Source: Bacillota bacterium (GTDB lineage Bacteria; Bacillota; Clostridia; Lachnospirales; Anaerotignaceae). From it: a stretch of 51,770 nucleotides of DNA. The position numbers and the translations under genes were made by a program. Where the stretch lies: the NCBI GenBank assembly GCA_023413275.1, contig JAEZPX010000002.1, positions 1 through 51,770 on the forward strand. The letters run 5' to 3'. The notes beneath the pieces were generated by a model. That model made no database searches and had not been told where the DNA came from. It saw only the letters and a list, made by a program, of their open reading frames with translations. The first letter of the stretch is position 1. Every line of letters starts with the position of its first letter. Positions 41,648-49,648 of the stretch are shown piece after piece.

Positions 41648-42205
41648 ATGGAATGGATACAATCAATTGATAGTATCATTTTAACGGGCCTAAGAGATTT
41701 TTTTTGCGTTCCTTGGTTGGACAGTACCATGATTTTCATTTCTCAATTGGGAGATCGAGGTCTCATTTGGATTGCATTGACAATCCTCTTTTTTTTCATG
41801 AGCAACAGAAACAATTCATACAGGTCAGGGGGGATTGTTTTAGCCCTTAGCTTGGCTGTCAATGGACTGCTTTGCAATAAGCTGCTAAAGCCTATGGTGG
41901 GCAGAATGCGACCATATGACCTGATTGGGTATGAGATTTTGGTTCCTAGATTATCTGATTTTTCTTTTCCTTCCGGACATACAGCAGCCTCCTTTGCGGC
42001 GGCTACTGCTATTTATGCACAGAACAAAAAATGGGGTATGTTTGCATATCTTTTTGCCACATTAATGGGCTTTAGCCGCTTATATTTAGGGGTACATTTT
42101 CCCTCGGATGTTTTGGCGGGTGCATTTACGGGCTGGGTTGCTGCAAAGATTTCTATTTATCTATATAGAACACTCACTTTGTCAAAAAAAAGTCGAATTT
42201 CGTAA
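41648..42205 (+). CDS. PAP2-family membrane phosphatase
   Basis: 185 residues, five to six membrane segments. The three acid-phosphatase motifs are intact: KPMVGRMRP (~81-89), PSGHTAA (~111-117) and SRLYLGVHFPSDVLAG (~143-158) with catalytic His and Asp. Such proteins dephosphorylate undecaprenyl diphosphate or phosphatidate/PGP; the UppP-like role is common in Gram-positives but cannot be separated here. Translated right after mntP with an overlapping GGGTGAAAATAT-type ribosome region. Confidence 0.9.
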   Translation: MEWIQSIDSIILTGLRDFFCVPWLDSTMIFISQLGDRGLIWIALTILFFFMSNRNNSYRSGGIVLALSLAVNGLLCNKLLKPMVGRMRPYDLIGYEILVPRLSDFSFPSGHTAASFAAATAIYAQNKKWGMFAYLFATLMGFSRLYLGVHFPSDVLAGAFTGWVAAKISIYLYRTLTLSKKSRIS

Positions 42206-42330
42206 AATAATGATTGCAAAGCCCATTTTTTTTATATAGAATAAAAGAATGGTTTTTTAATAAGATTGGTGTTTCCACTTCTTGGAGGGAGCAGAGGAGC
42301 ATTCAATGACAAAGGAAGAAGGGTTTGAGT

Positions 42331-43263
42331 ATGGCAATACCAGTTATTTTGCAGTTGCTAACCATGGTAATCCTTATGGTTGTCGGTGTTATACTGCATA
42401 AAAAGCAATATTTATCCACGGCGAATGCGAAGGGTCTCTCCATTGTATTAACCCGTGTGGCAGTACCTTGCAATATGATTATTTTGATGCAAAGAGAGTA
42501 TTCTGCTGAGATTTTTGCAGGATTTTTGAAAACCTGTGGTGTTACTTTTTTCATGTGCTGTATTGGTGCAGTAATGTTTTTTGCAGTTGGAAAAATAAAG
42601 AAGATGGATTTGAAAGAGCTGGGGCTTTTTTCCGGCGGTGGCGTGTATAGCAATGTTATTTTTATGGGACAGCCCTTGATTATGGCCATGTATGGCGCTG
42701 AAGGATTAATTTTCTGCGTGGCAGTTATGTTTACCTGCAACGTTTTTTTGTTTACCGTTTGCTCATTCTTGTTCAATTTGGGAGGAGAAGACAAGAAGTC
42801 TTTCGGTAAAATGATGAAAGATGCATTTTTTAATTTGATTTGCTTTTCCGCAATTATCGGTGTTTTTTGCTTTGTGAATTCTATTGCTTTACCAGCACCT
42901 ATTTATGATGCCTTGTTATTTAGTGCAAATACAACGGTTTGTTTGTCTATGATTTATATTGGTACATTGTTGGCTGCGGCAAATGTAAGAGAGATTTTTC
43001 AAGATAAGGTTGTTTATATTTTTAGCATTTTAACGTTAATTATTATGCCTGTTATCACAAAAGTTATTGCGGCATTTTTCCTGAAGGGGATGGCCCTAAA
43101 TGTATTGGTTGTGCTTATGGGAACACCTGCAGCGGCGGCCTTGCCTTCTTTCGCTGAGTTATATGGAAATGATGCAAAAAGAGCATCGGAATATGTTTTT
43201 GTTTCCACTATTTTATCTGTGGTGACGCTTCCCATTGTTGCAGAATTTTTGTGCAGAGCGTAA
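42331..43263 (+). CDS. AEC family transporter (auxin efflux carrier-like permease)
   Basis: 310 residues and about ten membrane segments. ATG 42331 is preceded by AGAAGGG at seven bases; TTG 42325 is the alternative. Family marks: VGVILHKKQYLSTANAKGLS (~20-39), LTRVAVPCNMIILMQ, and the C-terminal VLMGTPAAAALPSFAELYG split near 262-280. AEC carriers export or import organic acids and amino acids (malate, others); substrate is unknown. Followed by a terminator at 43365. Confidence 0.92.
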   Translation: MAIPVILQLLTMVILMVVGVILHKKQYLSTANAKGLSIVLTRVAVPCNMIILMQREYSAEIFAGFLKTCGVTFFMCCIGAVMFFAVGKIKKMDLKELGLFSGGGVYSNVIFMGQPLIMAMYGAEGLIFCVAVMFTCNVFLFTVCSFLFNLGGEDKKSFGKMMKDAFFNLICFSAIIGVFCFVNSIALPAPIYDALLFSANTTVCLSMIYIGTLLAAANVREIFQDKVVYIFSILTLIIMPVITKVIAAFFLKGMALNVLVVLMGTPAAAALPSFAELYGNDAKRASEYVFVSTILSVVTLPIVAEFLCRA

Positions 43264-43364
43264 TATAGAAAAATCCAGAAGGTTTATATACATAAAGCTA
43301 TGAAAGAATTTTCATTAATAAAATAAAACTACAAGAACTATTTAAGTAAATTATGAAAAACAAG

Positions 43365-43410
43365 AAGCCTGTATTGCAAGAGGAATTTATTTTGCAATCA
43401 GGCTTTTTTT
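43365..43410 (+). terminator. Terminator after AEC transporter gene
   Basis: AAGCCTGTATTGCAA (43365-43379) pairs with TTGCAATCAGGCTT (43392-43405) with one bulged base, then seven T. Between it and the hppA promoter, 43411-43669 is AT-rich with a perfect 7-2-7 inverted repeat at 43443-43458 and no credible gene. Confidence 0.88.
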
Positions 43411-43669
43411 CAAAGAAATATTTGTGAAGTTGCCTAAAAGAATTCTGAAAATTCAGAAAGACGAAATGTGGTGTTTATATTTTGAGGGGGATTTTTAAGA
43501 TGATCCCTATGAGAAGAAAGCCATTATAAATTATTATTAGGAGAGTGAAAATATTCACTATGTTTTTCAAAAAAAGGATTATTTTGAAGGGTTTTGTATA
43601 CGAAGGATAATTATTTTTAGAAAAAGCCAACTTTTTTTCAAAAAAATTGGATGGGAATGCCTGAAAGGG

Positions 43670-43699
43670 TTGATTTTTCCTAATCATATCGTTTATACT
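43670..43699 (+). promoter_or_regulatory. Promoter of the hppA leader
   Basis: TTGATT (43670-43675), 18-base spacer, TATACT (43694-43699). It predicts a leader of about 245 bases before hppA. Confidence 0.6.
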
Positions 43700-43705
43700 A
43701 GTGCG

Positions 43706-43950
43706 TGGGACAGAATAAGACTTAAAATAAGATTTGGATACAGTTAGATACTGCATTTCAAAAGCTGCTAGGGACAGGGCTAACCGTGGCAGAGGAAGGG
43801 GGTAGTGTCTTTGTCTATTTATTAACTAAGGATGCGTGTTTGGAATCTTGTGGATAGTCGGGTTTTGTTATTCCGATCAAAAGGTCGGGCGGAAATAATA
43901 TCTAAAATACATGAAGAAACAATTCAAAAGAGAATCAGGGGGATTTAATC
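43706..43950 (+). other. Long structured leader upstream of hppA
   Basis: G-rich, non-coding, ~245 bases. Possible helices: CTGC/GCAG around GACAGGGCTAACCGTG (43764-43791), GACA with TGTC (43773 and 43806), TGCAT with ATGCG (43752 and 43833), and a three-way choice among TCGG (43858), CCGA (43874) and TCGG (43884), which would allow two alternative structures. It looks like a riboswitch-type leader. I do not recognise a known class with certainty. No terminator is seen, so control would be on translation or stability. Confidence 0.45.
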
Positions 43951-45930
43951 ATGGAAAACTTGATGTACTTGGCGCCTGTATTTGGTATACTCGCGCTGGT
44001 GTTCGCCTTCGTTCTTGCGGGGAAGGTTAACCGTGAAGAAGAAGGAACAGAACGTATGGCAGAAATTGCAGCTGCCATCAGAGAAGGTGCAAATGCTTTC
44101 TTGAAAGCAGAATACCGTATCTTAGTTATTTTTGCAGTAGTTTTATTTATTTTGATTGGTTTTGGTGTAGACTGGATGACAGCAGGCTGTTTCGTATTTG
44201 GTGCACTCCTTTCTACTCTTGCTGGCTACTTTGGTATGTCAGTTGCAACAAAGGCAAATGTAAGAACTGCGAATGCAGCCAGAGTTGGCGGTATGAATAG
44301 AGCCCTTTCTATCGCTTTCAGCGGCGGCGCCGTTATGGGCATGTCCGTAGTTGGCCTTGGTTTGCTTGGTGTTGGTGCAATTTATGTATTGACACAAAAT
44401 GCAAACATTTTGTTTGGCTTTGGTTTAGGTGCTTCTTCAATCGCTTTGTTTGGCCGTGTTGGTGGTGGTATTTATACTAAGGCTGCTGACGTTGGTGCTG
44501 ACTTGGTAGGTAAGGTGGAAGCAGGCATTCCTGAGGATGACCCTCGTAACCCTGCAGTTATTGCTGATAACGTTGGCGATAACGTAGGTGACGTTGCAGG
44601 TATGGGCGCCGACCTTTTCGAGTCCTATGTTGGTTCCATCATTTCTGCAATTACCTTAGGTATTATTTACTTCCAGGCAGAAGGTGCAGTGTTCCCATTG
44701 GTTTTGGCGGCAGTTGGTATTTTAGCTTCCATTATCGGTACATTCTTTGTAAAGGGTGATGAAAAATCTAACCCTCACAAGGCGTTGAAGGCAGGTTCCT
44801 ATTCTTCCGCAATATTGGTTGCGATTGCTTCTTTAGTATTAAGCTATTTATTCTTTGGTGATATGAAGGCCGGTATTGCAATTATTTCCGGTTTGGTGGT
44901 AGGACTTATGATTGGTGTTATCACTGAGGTATATACATCTGGCGATTATAAATCCGTTAAGAAAATCGCAGATCAGTCTGAAACAGGCCCTGCAACAACA
45001 ATTATCAGCGGTTTGGCTGTTGGTATGGAGTCTACAGCGATTCCCGTTATTTTGATTGTAATTGGTATTTTTGTTGCCCATGCAGTATCAGGTCTTTACG
45101 GCATTGCATTGGCGGCAGTTGGTATGCTTTCCACAACAGGTATTACAGTAGCAGTTGATGCTTATGGCCCTATTGCGGATAATGCAGGTGGTATTGCAGA
45201 AATGAGCGGTCTGGATCATTCTGTAAGAAATATTACAGATAAGCTTGACTCCGTTGGTAACACAACAGCAGCTATGGGTAAAGGCTTTGCAATTGGTTCT
45301 GCTGCATTGACAGCTTTGGCATTGTTCGTTTCTTATGCACAAGCAGTTGGATTAGCAGAAATATCTATTCTTGAGCCAAGAGTAATTATTGGTATGTTCA
45401 TTGGTGGTATGCTTCCTTTCCTTTTCTCTGCATTTACAATGCAGTCCGTTGGTAAAGCGGCATTTGAAATGATTGAAGAAGTAAGACGTCAGTTCCGAAC
45501 CATTCCTGGAATTATGGAAGGTACTGGAAAACCTGATTATAAGAAGTGCGTTGAAATTTCAACAACAGCAGCATTGAAAGAAATGCTGGTTCCCGGTATC
45601 ATGGCTGTGGCAGCTCCTTTGGTTGTGGGTATCCTTTTGGGTACATCTGCCTTGGGTGGTTTGTTAGCTGGTTCTTTGGTAACTGGTGTATTGATGGCTA
45701 TCTTTATGGCTAATGCAGGTGGTGCATGGGATAATGCAAAGAAATATATTGAAGAAGGCAATCACGGTGGTAAAGGCAGTGAAGCACACAAAGCAGCAGT
45801 TGTTGGTGACACTGTTGGTGACCCCTTCAAGGATACTTCCGGTCCTTCTATCAACATTTTGATTAAGTTGATGACAATTGTTTCTTTGGTATTTGCTCCA
45901 TTGTTCATGTCAATTAATAGCATTCTGTAA
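43951..45930 (+). CDS. hppA: K+-dependent membrane pyrophosphatase (H+ or Na+ pump)
   Basis: 659 residues, about 15-16 membrane segments; ATG 43951 follows AGGGGG. Core motifs: DVGADLVGKVEAGIPEDDPR (~181-200), NPAVIADNVGDNVGDVAGMG (~201-220) with the PPi/Mg Asp residues, and DTVGDPFKDTSGPSINILI split near the C-terminus. The GNTTAAMGKG segment (~435-445) has Ala where K+-independent enzymes have Lys, so it should need K+. It couples PPi hydrolysis to cation export and saves energy in anaerobes. Whether it pumps H+, Na+ or both cannot be told by eye; many clostridial K+-dependent forms pump Na+. Confidence 0.96.
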   Translation: MENLMYLAPVFGILALVFAFVLAGKVNREEEGTERMAEIAAAIREGANAFLKAEYRILVIFAVVLFILIGFGVDWMTAGCFVFGALLSTLAGYFGMSVATKANVRTANAARVGGMNRALSIAFSGGAVMGMSVVGLGLLGVGAIYVLTQNANILFGFGLGASSIALFGRVGGGIYTKAADVGADLVGKVEAGIPEDDPRNPAVIADNVGDNVGDVAGMGADLFESYVGSIISAITLGIIYFQAEGAVFPLVLAAVGILASIIGTFFVKGDEKSNPHKALKAGSYSSAILVAIASLVLSYLFFGDMKAGIAIISGLVVGLMIGVITEVYTSGDYKSVKKIADQSETGPATTIISGLAVGMESTAIPVILIVIGIFVAHAVSGLYGIALAAVGMLSTTGITVAVDAYGPIADNAGGIAEMSGLDHSVRNITDKLDSVGNTTAAMGKGFAIGSAALTALALFVSYAQAVGLAEISILEPRVIIGMFIGGMLPFLFSAFTMQSVGKAAFEMIEEVRRQFRTIPGIMEGTGKPDYKKCVEISTTAALKEMLVPGIMAVAAPLVVGILLGTSALGGLLAGSLVTGVLMAIFMANAGGAWDNAKKYIEEGNHGGKGSEAHKAAVVGDTVGDPFKDTSGPSINILIKLMTIVSLVFAPLFMSINSIL

Positions 45931-46015
45931 TAAAGAACAATTGATTTTTGTTGGGATAGATTTGAGAATAAAATGTTTCTTGAATGTTATCTCCATAAGC
46001 TTTAAAGAGTTTTTT

Positions 46016-46047
46016 AAAAGGTGGCAACTTTGTTGCCACCTTTTTTT
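46016..46047 (+). terminator. Terminator of hppA
   Basis: AAAAGGTGGCAAC (46016-46028), loop TTT, GTTGCCACCTTTT (46032-46044), then T. Perfect 13-pair stem. Confidence 0.95.
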
Positions 46048-46283
46048 GTTATTCGTTTTTGGAAATAAAGTTCTAAGGGTAGAGCAGAATGGCTATTTTT
46101 TTGGAGAAAGAAGTTTACGTAAGTGGGATGGATATTACCCGCTGGGTCATTAATAGGTTGCCGGATTTTATAGGGGCGAGGCAGAGATGAGTTGATAAAC
46201 CTCAGTTAATAGTCCTCAATAGGAAAAGGATAGGAGAACTGTGGGAATTCAGATTTTCTCTACCCATAAAAAAAGGCTTGTGC

Positions 46284-46289
46284 TATAAT
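46284..46289 (+). promoter_or_regulatory. Extended -10 promoter of DUF2461 gene
   Basis: TGCTATAAT at 46281-46289 is an extended -10; a -35 is weak (TTTTCT about 17 bases upstream). 46048-46280 has no gene that I trust. Confidence 0.6.
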
Positions 46290-46313
46290 CATTTGTAAAG
46301 GGAGTTGAGAAAA

Positions 46314-46988
46314 ATGGAAACATTCACTGGTTTTTTACCGGAAACAATAGATTTTTTGTGGGAGCTTAGAATGAACAACAGCAAGGAATGGATGGATCAA
46401 AATAGGGAGCGTTACAAAGCGGTCCTTAAAATACCCTTTGATCAATTCTCAGCTGCAATTTCAGAAGGATTCACTGAAGCTACAGGGGAGAAGATGGATT
46501 GGTCGGTATCTCGCATCAATCGTGATATTCGTTACTCCAAGGATAAGAGCCCTTATCGTTCATGCCGTTGGGTGGTATTAAAAGAGCCCCTTTTATCAGG
46601 AACGGATTGGAAAATGCGCCCAGCTTTTTATTTTGAAATATCCCCAGAGGGCTATAGCCATGGTATGGGGGTTTATGAGGCGACCCCTGCCTATCTCAAT
46701 GCATATCGGGAAAAAATACGAAATAAACCTTTTGAATTTTTAAACATAATTGGGGAATTTGAAAAGAAGAAGGAATTTATATTGATGGGTGATAATTATA
46801 AAAAGGTGGATGCCTCGGCATTACCCAAAGAGATAGGCCCCTGGTATATTAAGAAGAACTTTTACGTGAATGAAGTAAAGAACATTGAAGATATCATATT
46901 CTCTGAAGCACTGCCCCAGATGATCGTTGAAAAGTGGAAGGCTTTGGTTCCCCTGTATCGTTATCTGAAAAACATCAAGTGTGAATAA
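46314..46988 (+). CDS. DUF2461 family protein
   Basis: 224 residues; ATG 46314 follows AAAGGGAG at nine bases (TTG 46305 is too close). Typical DUF2461 sequence: FLPETIDFLWELRMNNSKEW (~6-25), MDQNRERYKAVLKIPF, RINRDIRYSKDKSPYRSCRW split near 66-86, and FYFEISPEGYSHGMGVYEAT split near 100-120. The family is widespread and uncharacterised, with no known catalytic residues. Monocistronic. Confidence 0.92.
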   Translation: METFTGFLPETIDFLWELRMNNSKEWMDQNRERYKAVLKIPFDQFSAAISEGFTEATGEKMDWSVSRINRDIRYSKDKSPYRSCRWVVLKEPLLSGTDWKMRPAFYFEISPEGYSHGMGVYEATPAYLNAYREKIRNKPFEFLNIIGEFEKKKEFILMGDNYKKVDASALPKEIGPWYIKKNFYVNEVKNIEDIIFSEALPQMIVEKWKALVPLYRYLKNIKCE

Positions 46989-46993
46989 AAAAC

Positions 46994-47041
46994 AAAAGTT
47001 CCCTCGACGAAGTGAATCTCAAAGCGAAGGAACTTTATTTT
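46994..47041. terminator. Bidirectional terminator between DUF2461 gene and mecA
   Basis: AAGTTCC (46996-47002) pairs with GGAACTT (47029-47035), with an added TCG/CGA inner stem, and T/A tracts on both sides. It serves the converging DUF2461 and mecA genes. Confidence 0.8.
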
Positions 47042-47044
47042 TTA

Positions 47045-47692
47045 TTACCCAAAAGCTTTTGCTAAGGAGGCAACGGCATCTGTTTTAATCATTGCTTCGC
47101 CATGCTCCAGAAGGAAATATTTCGACAAAGTAGTGGAAATGTGTTTTTGACCGAATTCATCTAAAATAAGTTCAATATAATCATTACTTTCATCGGCGGT
47201 ATATGTATCCGCCTGCAGAACGAGGAAAAATCTTTCATTGCTTTTAAATAATGCACTTTCCCCTCTATAGCAGTCGTCTAAACGCAGGCTGGCATCAATG
47301 GCATCATCCAAGGTTTGGAAAGAAAAAATAAGTATATCATCGCCTTCAAGGTCTTTTGTTTCAACCAAGTCTAAGGGTTTCTTTTTCCATTTATGTGCCT
47401 CTTTGTTTTTAAACAGCAAATCCATAGGATTTTCACTTTTGTTTTTCTGATCAATTTTTGTAACGATAATCATAATGCCGTCAATACCCACTGGAACTGC
47501 CTCAACCATAAGGGGCGTGCTTTCGTTGATAAAATCGTATTCATCCAAGGCTTGCTCCATAATATCCCGGAAAAGCTTTTGTGTTTTGTCAGAAGGATTG
47601 ATCAAATCCTCCAGTTTTAAGTCTCGTTCGACCAAATCAGCCCTGGTAAGGGTTAACTTTAATTGATTTTCACTTACACGTTCTATTTTCAT
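47045..47692 (-). CDS. mecA: Adaptor protein MecA
   Basis: 215 residues, usual for MecA. ATG 47692 follows AAGGAAGT. N-terminal substrate-binding part: MKIERVSENQLKLTLTRADL (1-20), RDIMEQALDEYDF. The C-terminal ClpC-binding part is ILIFSFQTLDDAIDASLRLD, SALFKSNERFFLVLQ and LLEHGEAMIKTDAVASLAK. It delivers regulators and misfolded proteins to ClpC-ClpP. It is divergent from the membrane protein gene at 47859, with an inverted repeat in the shared promoter region. Confidence 0.93.
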   Translation of the reverse strand: MKIERVSENQLKLTLTRADLVERDLKLEDLINPSDKTQKLFRDIMEQALDEYDFINESTPLMVEAVPVGIDGIMIIVTKIDQKNKSENPMDLLFKNKEAHKWKKKPLDLVETKDLEGDDILIFSFQTLDDAIDASLRLDDCYRGESALFKSNERFFLVLQADTYTADESNDYIELILDEFGQKHISTTLSKYFLLEHGEAMIKTDAVASLAKAFG

Positions 47693-47746
47693 TTAAATCA
47701 CTTCCTTATCTCTTCAATTAGAAAAACGGGTCGTGTTTTGAATTCC

Positions 47747-47777
47747 ACTATACTTTTTACTTGAAATATAGTATAGT
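47747..47777. promoter_or_regulatory. Inverted repeat in mecA / membrane-protein divergent promoter
   Basis: ACTATACT (47747-47754) and AGTATAGT (47770-47777), spaced 15 bases, lie between the divergent genes; TATAAT (47777-47782) overlaps the right arm. It could be an operator for a dimeric repressor or a pair of divergent -10 elements. Confidence 0.45.
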
Positions 47778-47858
47778 ATAATGAATTGGAGAGAAGATGT
47801 AAAGAGGGTAATACCGCCATATTTTATTAATTTTAACAAAGAAGGGGTGATAGCTGCA

Positions 47859-49466
47859 ATGAAAAAGCGGCTTATTCCAATAATTTTGACAGTTCTTATT
47901 TGGGCAGGTATGTATTATTATTACTTACCTCCGTTAAATATTCATTCTCGTGACAGTTGGGTGTTTATTTTAACGATACTTGTAGTTGGGATTATTATTA
48001 ACTTTTGGACCATATTCCGTGCTGTTTTTTTGGATAGAACAAGCCCGGAGCGTGCGGCAAACAGGAAAATCATGAAAAAGCTTTTGATTGTTCCTGTGGC
48101 ACTGGCAATATTTTATGCTGTGGGAACGTTGCTTTCTTCTCCTATTATACGGGCGTCTGCCTACAATCGGCTTTTAACGGTGGAAACCAGTGATTTTGCA
48201 ACAGATATTCATGAGGTTGACTATAACAAAATACCCATTTTGGATAGTGATTCTGCCGCAAAGCTTGCAGAGAGAGAAATGGGTAGCATGGTGGATATGG
48301 TTTCCCAGTATGAAGTAAGCTCCTTTTTCAACCAGATCAATTATCAGGAAAAACCTGTAAGGGTTACCCCTCTGCGTTACGGTGATTTGATTAAATGGAT
48401 TACAAACCGCAGCACAGGCATTCCTGCATATATCCAAATTGATATGACAACACAAAATGTTGATTTGGTAAAGTTGCAGCAGGGAATTAAGTACTCTCCT
48501 TTTGAGCATTTTGGGCGGAACTTATATCGTTATGTTCGATTCCGTTATCCAAATGCAATGATACGCACCACCAATTTTGAAATTGATGAAAGCGGCGTTC
48601 CTTATTGGGTATGTGCTGTTCAGGATAAAACCATCGGTTTGTTCGGTGGTACAGATATTAAAGGTGCCATTGTTGTAAACGCTGTAACAGGCGAGCATGT
48701 TTATTATGACATTGCCGATGTACCTCATTGGGTTGACAAGGTATATGACGCTAACCTTTTGATTGAACAGTATGACTATTACGGTACCTTAAAGAAAGGG
48801 TATCTGAACAGTATCTTTGGTCAAAGGGAGTGCTTGAAGAGTACAGAGGGGTACAATTATATTGCCCTTGATGATGACGTTTGGGTATATACCGGCGTTA
48901 CCTCCATTGGCGGGGATGAATCCAACGTTGGTTTTGTGCTGATGAATTCCAGAACGAAGGAAACAAAGTACTATCAGGTTTCCGGGGCTAAGGAAATTTC
49001 TGCTATGTCCTCTGCGGAAGGTCAGGTTCAGCATTTAGGCTATAACGCAACCTTCCCGATTTTATTGAATATTGCCAACGAGCCAACGTATTTCCTCTCT
49101 CTGAAGGATGCGGCAGGGCTGGTTAAAAAATATGCCATGGTAAACATTCAGAAATATCAAATTGTAGCCATTGGAGATACAGTGGCTGAGTGTGAAAAGG
49201 TATACCGAAATTTAATGGCCGGAAACGGGATTAGCACCATTGATTCAGGCAAGGCGTTAAAGATTAGCGGCACTATCAACATGATGAAAGATATTGTAGC
49301 AGATGGAAACACCTATTATTATTTAATGCTGGATGGCAGTGAATTGCTTTTTGAAATTGAGGTAAAAAATCAATTGGGAATTCTGAAAAAACAGGTTGGT
49401 GATACTATTTCTTTAGAATATGTGGCAGAACCAAACGGTGTGAATACTGTTATTAATTTAAAGTAA
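47859..49466 (+). CDS. Unassigned membrane protein with large extracellular domain
   Basis: 535 residues. ATG 47859 follows AAGGGGTGA at eight bases; an upstream in-frame start at 47781 lies on the -10 element. Three N-terminal membrane segments (~5-22, 33-55, 74-94), then a ~440-residue domain outside the membrane with many Tyr and beta-strand patterns, including GVPYWVCAVQDKTIGLFGG and GAIVVNAVTGEHVYYDIADV, which resemble PepSY/sensor-like repeats. A C-terminal OB-like part (~465-535, GKALKISGTINMMKDIVADG). I do not recognise a named family. Divergent from mecA and ahead of a LysM protein. Confidence 0.8.
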   Translation: MKKRLIPIILTVLIWAGMYYYYLPPLNIHSRDSWVFILTILVVGIIINFWTIFRAVFLDRTSPERAANRKIMKKLLIVPVALAIFYAVGTLLSSPIIRASAYNRLLTVETSDFATDIHEVDYNKIPILDSDSAAKLAEREMGSMVDMVSQYEVSSFFNQINYQEKPVRVTPLRYGDLIKWITNRSTGIPAYIQIDMTTQNVDLVKLQQGIKYSPFEHFGRNLYRYVRFRYPNAMIRTTNFEIDESGVPYWVCAVQDKTIGLFGGTDIKGAIVVNAVTGEHVYYDIADVPHWVDKVYDANLLIEQYDYYGTLKKGYLNSIFGQRECLKSTEGYNYIALDDDVWVYTGVTSIGGDESNVGFVLMNSRTKETKYYQVSGAKEISAMSSAEGQVQHLGYNATFPILLNIANEPTYFLSLKDAAGLVKKYAMVNIQKYQIVAIGDTVAECEKVYRNLMAGNGISTIDSGKALKISGTINMMKDIVADGNTYYYLMLDGSELLFEIEVKNQLGILKKQVGDTISLEYVAEPNGVNTVINLK

Positions 49467-49485
49467 ATAAAGAAAACTTGAGGAA

Positions 49486-49516
49486 AGCAGCCACTATTCC
49501 ATTGGTGGCTGTTTTA
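49486..49516 (+). terminator. Terminator after the membrane protein gene
   Basis: CAGCCAC (49488-49494) pairs with GTGGCTG (49505-49511), followed by TTTT. Confidence 0.8.
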
Positions 49517-49555
49517 CTGCGTTTATTATATTTTTCTGAAATAGTTTCCCATATG

Positions 49556-49584
49556 TTGACACTTTAATAGGAAGAATGTAAAAT
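49556..49584 (+). promoter_or_regulatory. Promoter of the LysM-rho unit
   Basis: TTGACA (49556-49561), 17-base spacer, TAAAAT (49579-49584), 65 bases before the LysM gene. Confidence 0.75.
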
Positions 49585-49648
49585 AATAAGATATAATGTG
49601 ATTCTTATGAGCAAAAGTAGGAATCTCCTAATCCAGCGGAGGTAAATT

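Noticed and set aside
43499..43528. Nine-codon leader peptide candidate (GAGGGGG then ATG)
   Set aside because: Too short and upstream of the mapped-looking promoter; no attenuator follows.
43475..43756. 93-codon minus-strand frame before hppA
   Set aside because: Covers the hppA promoter, AT-rich, no start signal.
43765..43880. c-di-GMP-I riboswitch before hppA
   Set aside because: CAGGGCTAACC resembles part of the GEMM core, but the second half and the receptor pattern do not match.
45878..46153. 91-codon frame over the end of hppA
   Set aside because: Overlaps hppA and its terminator; no ribosome site.
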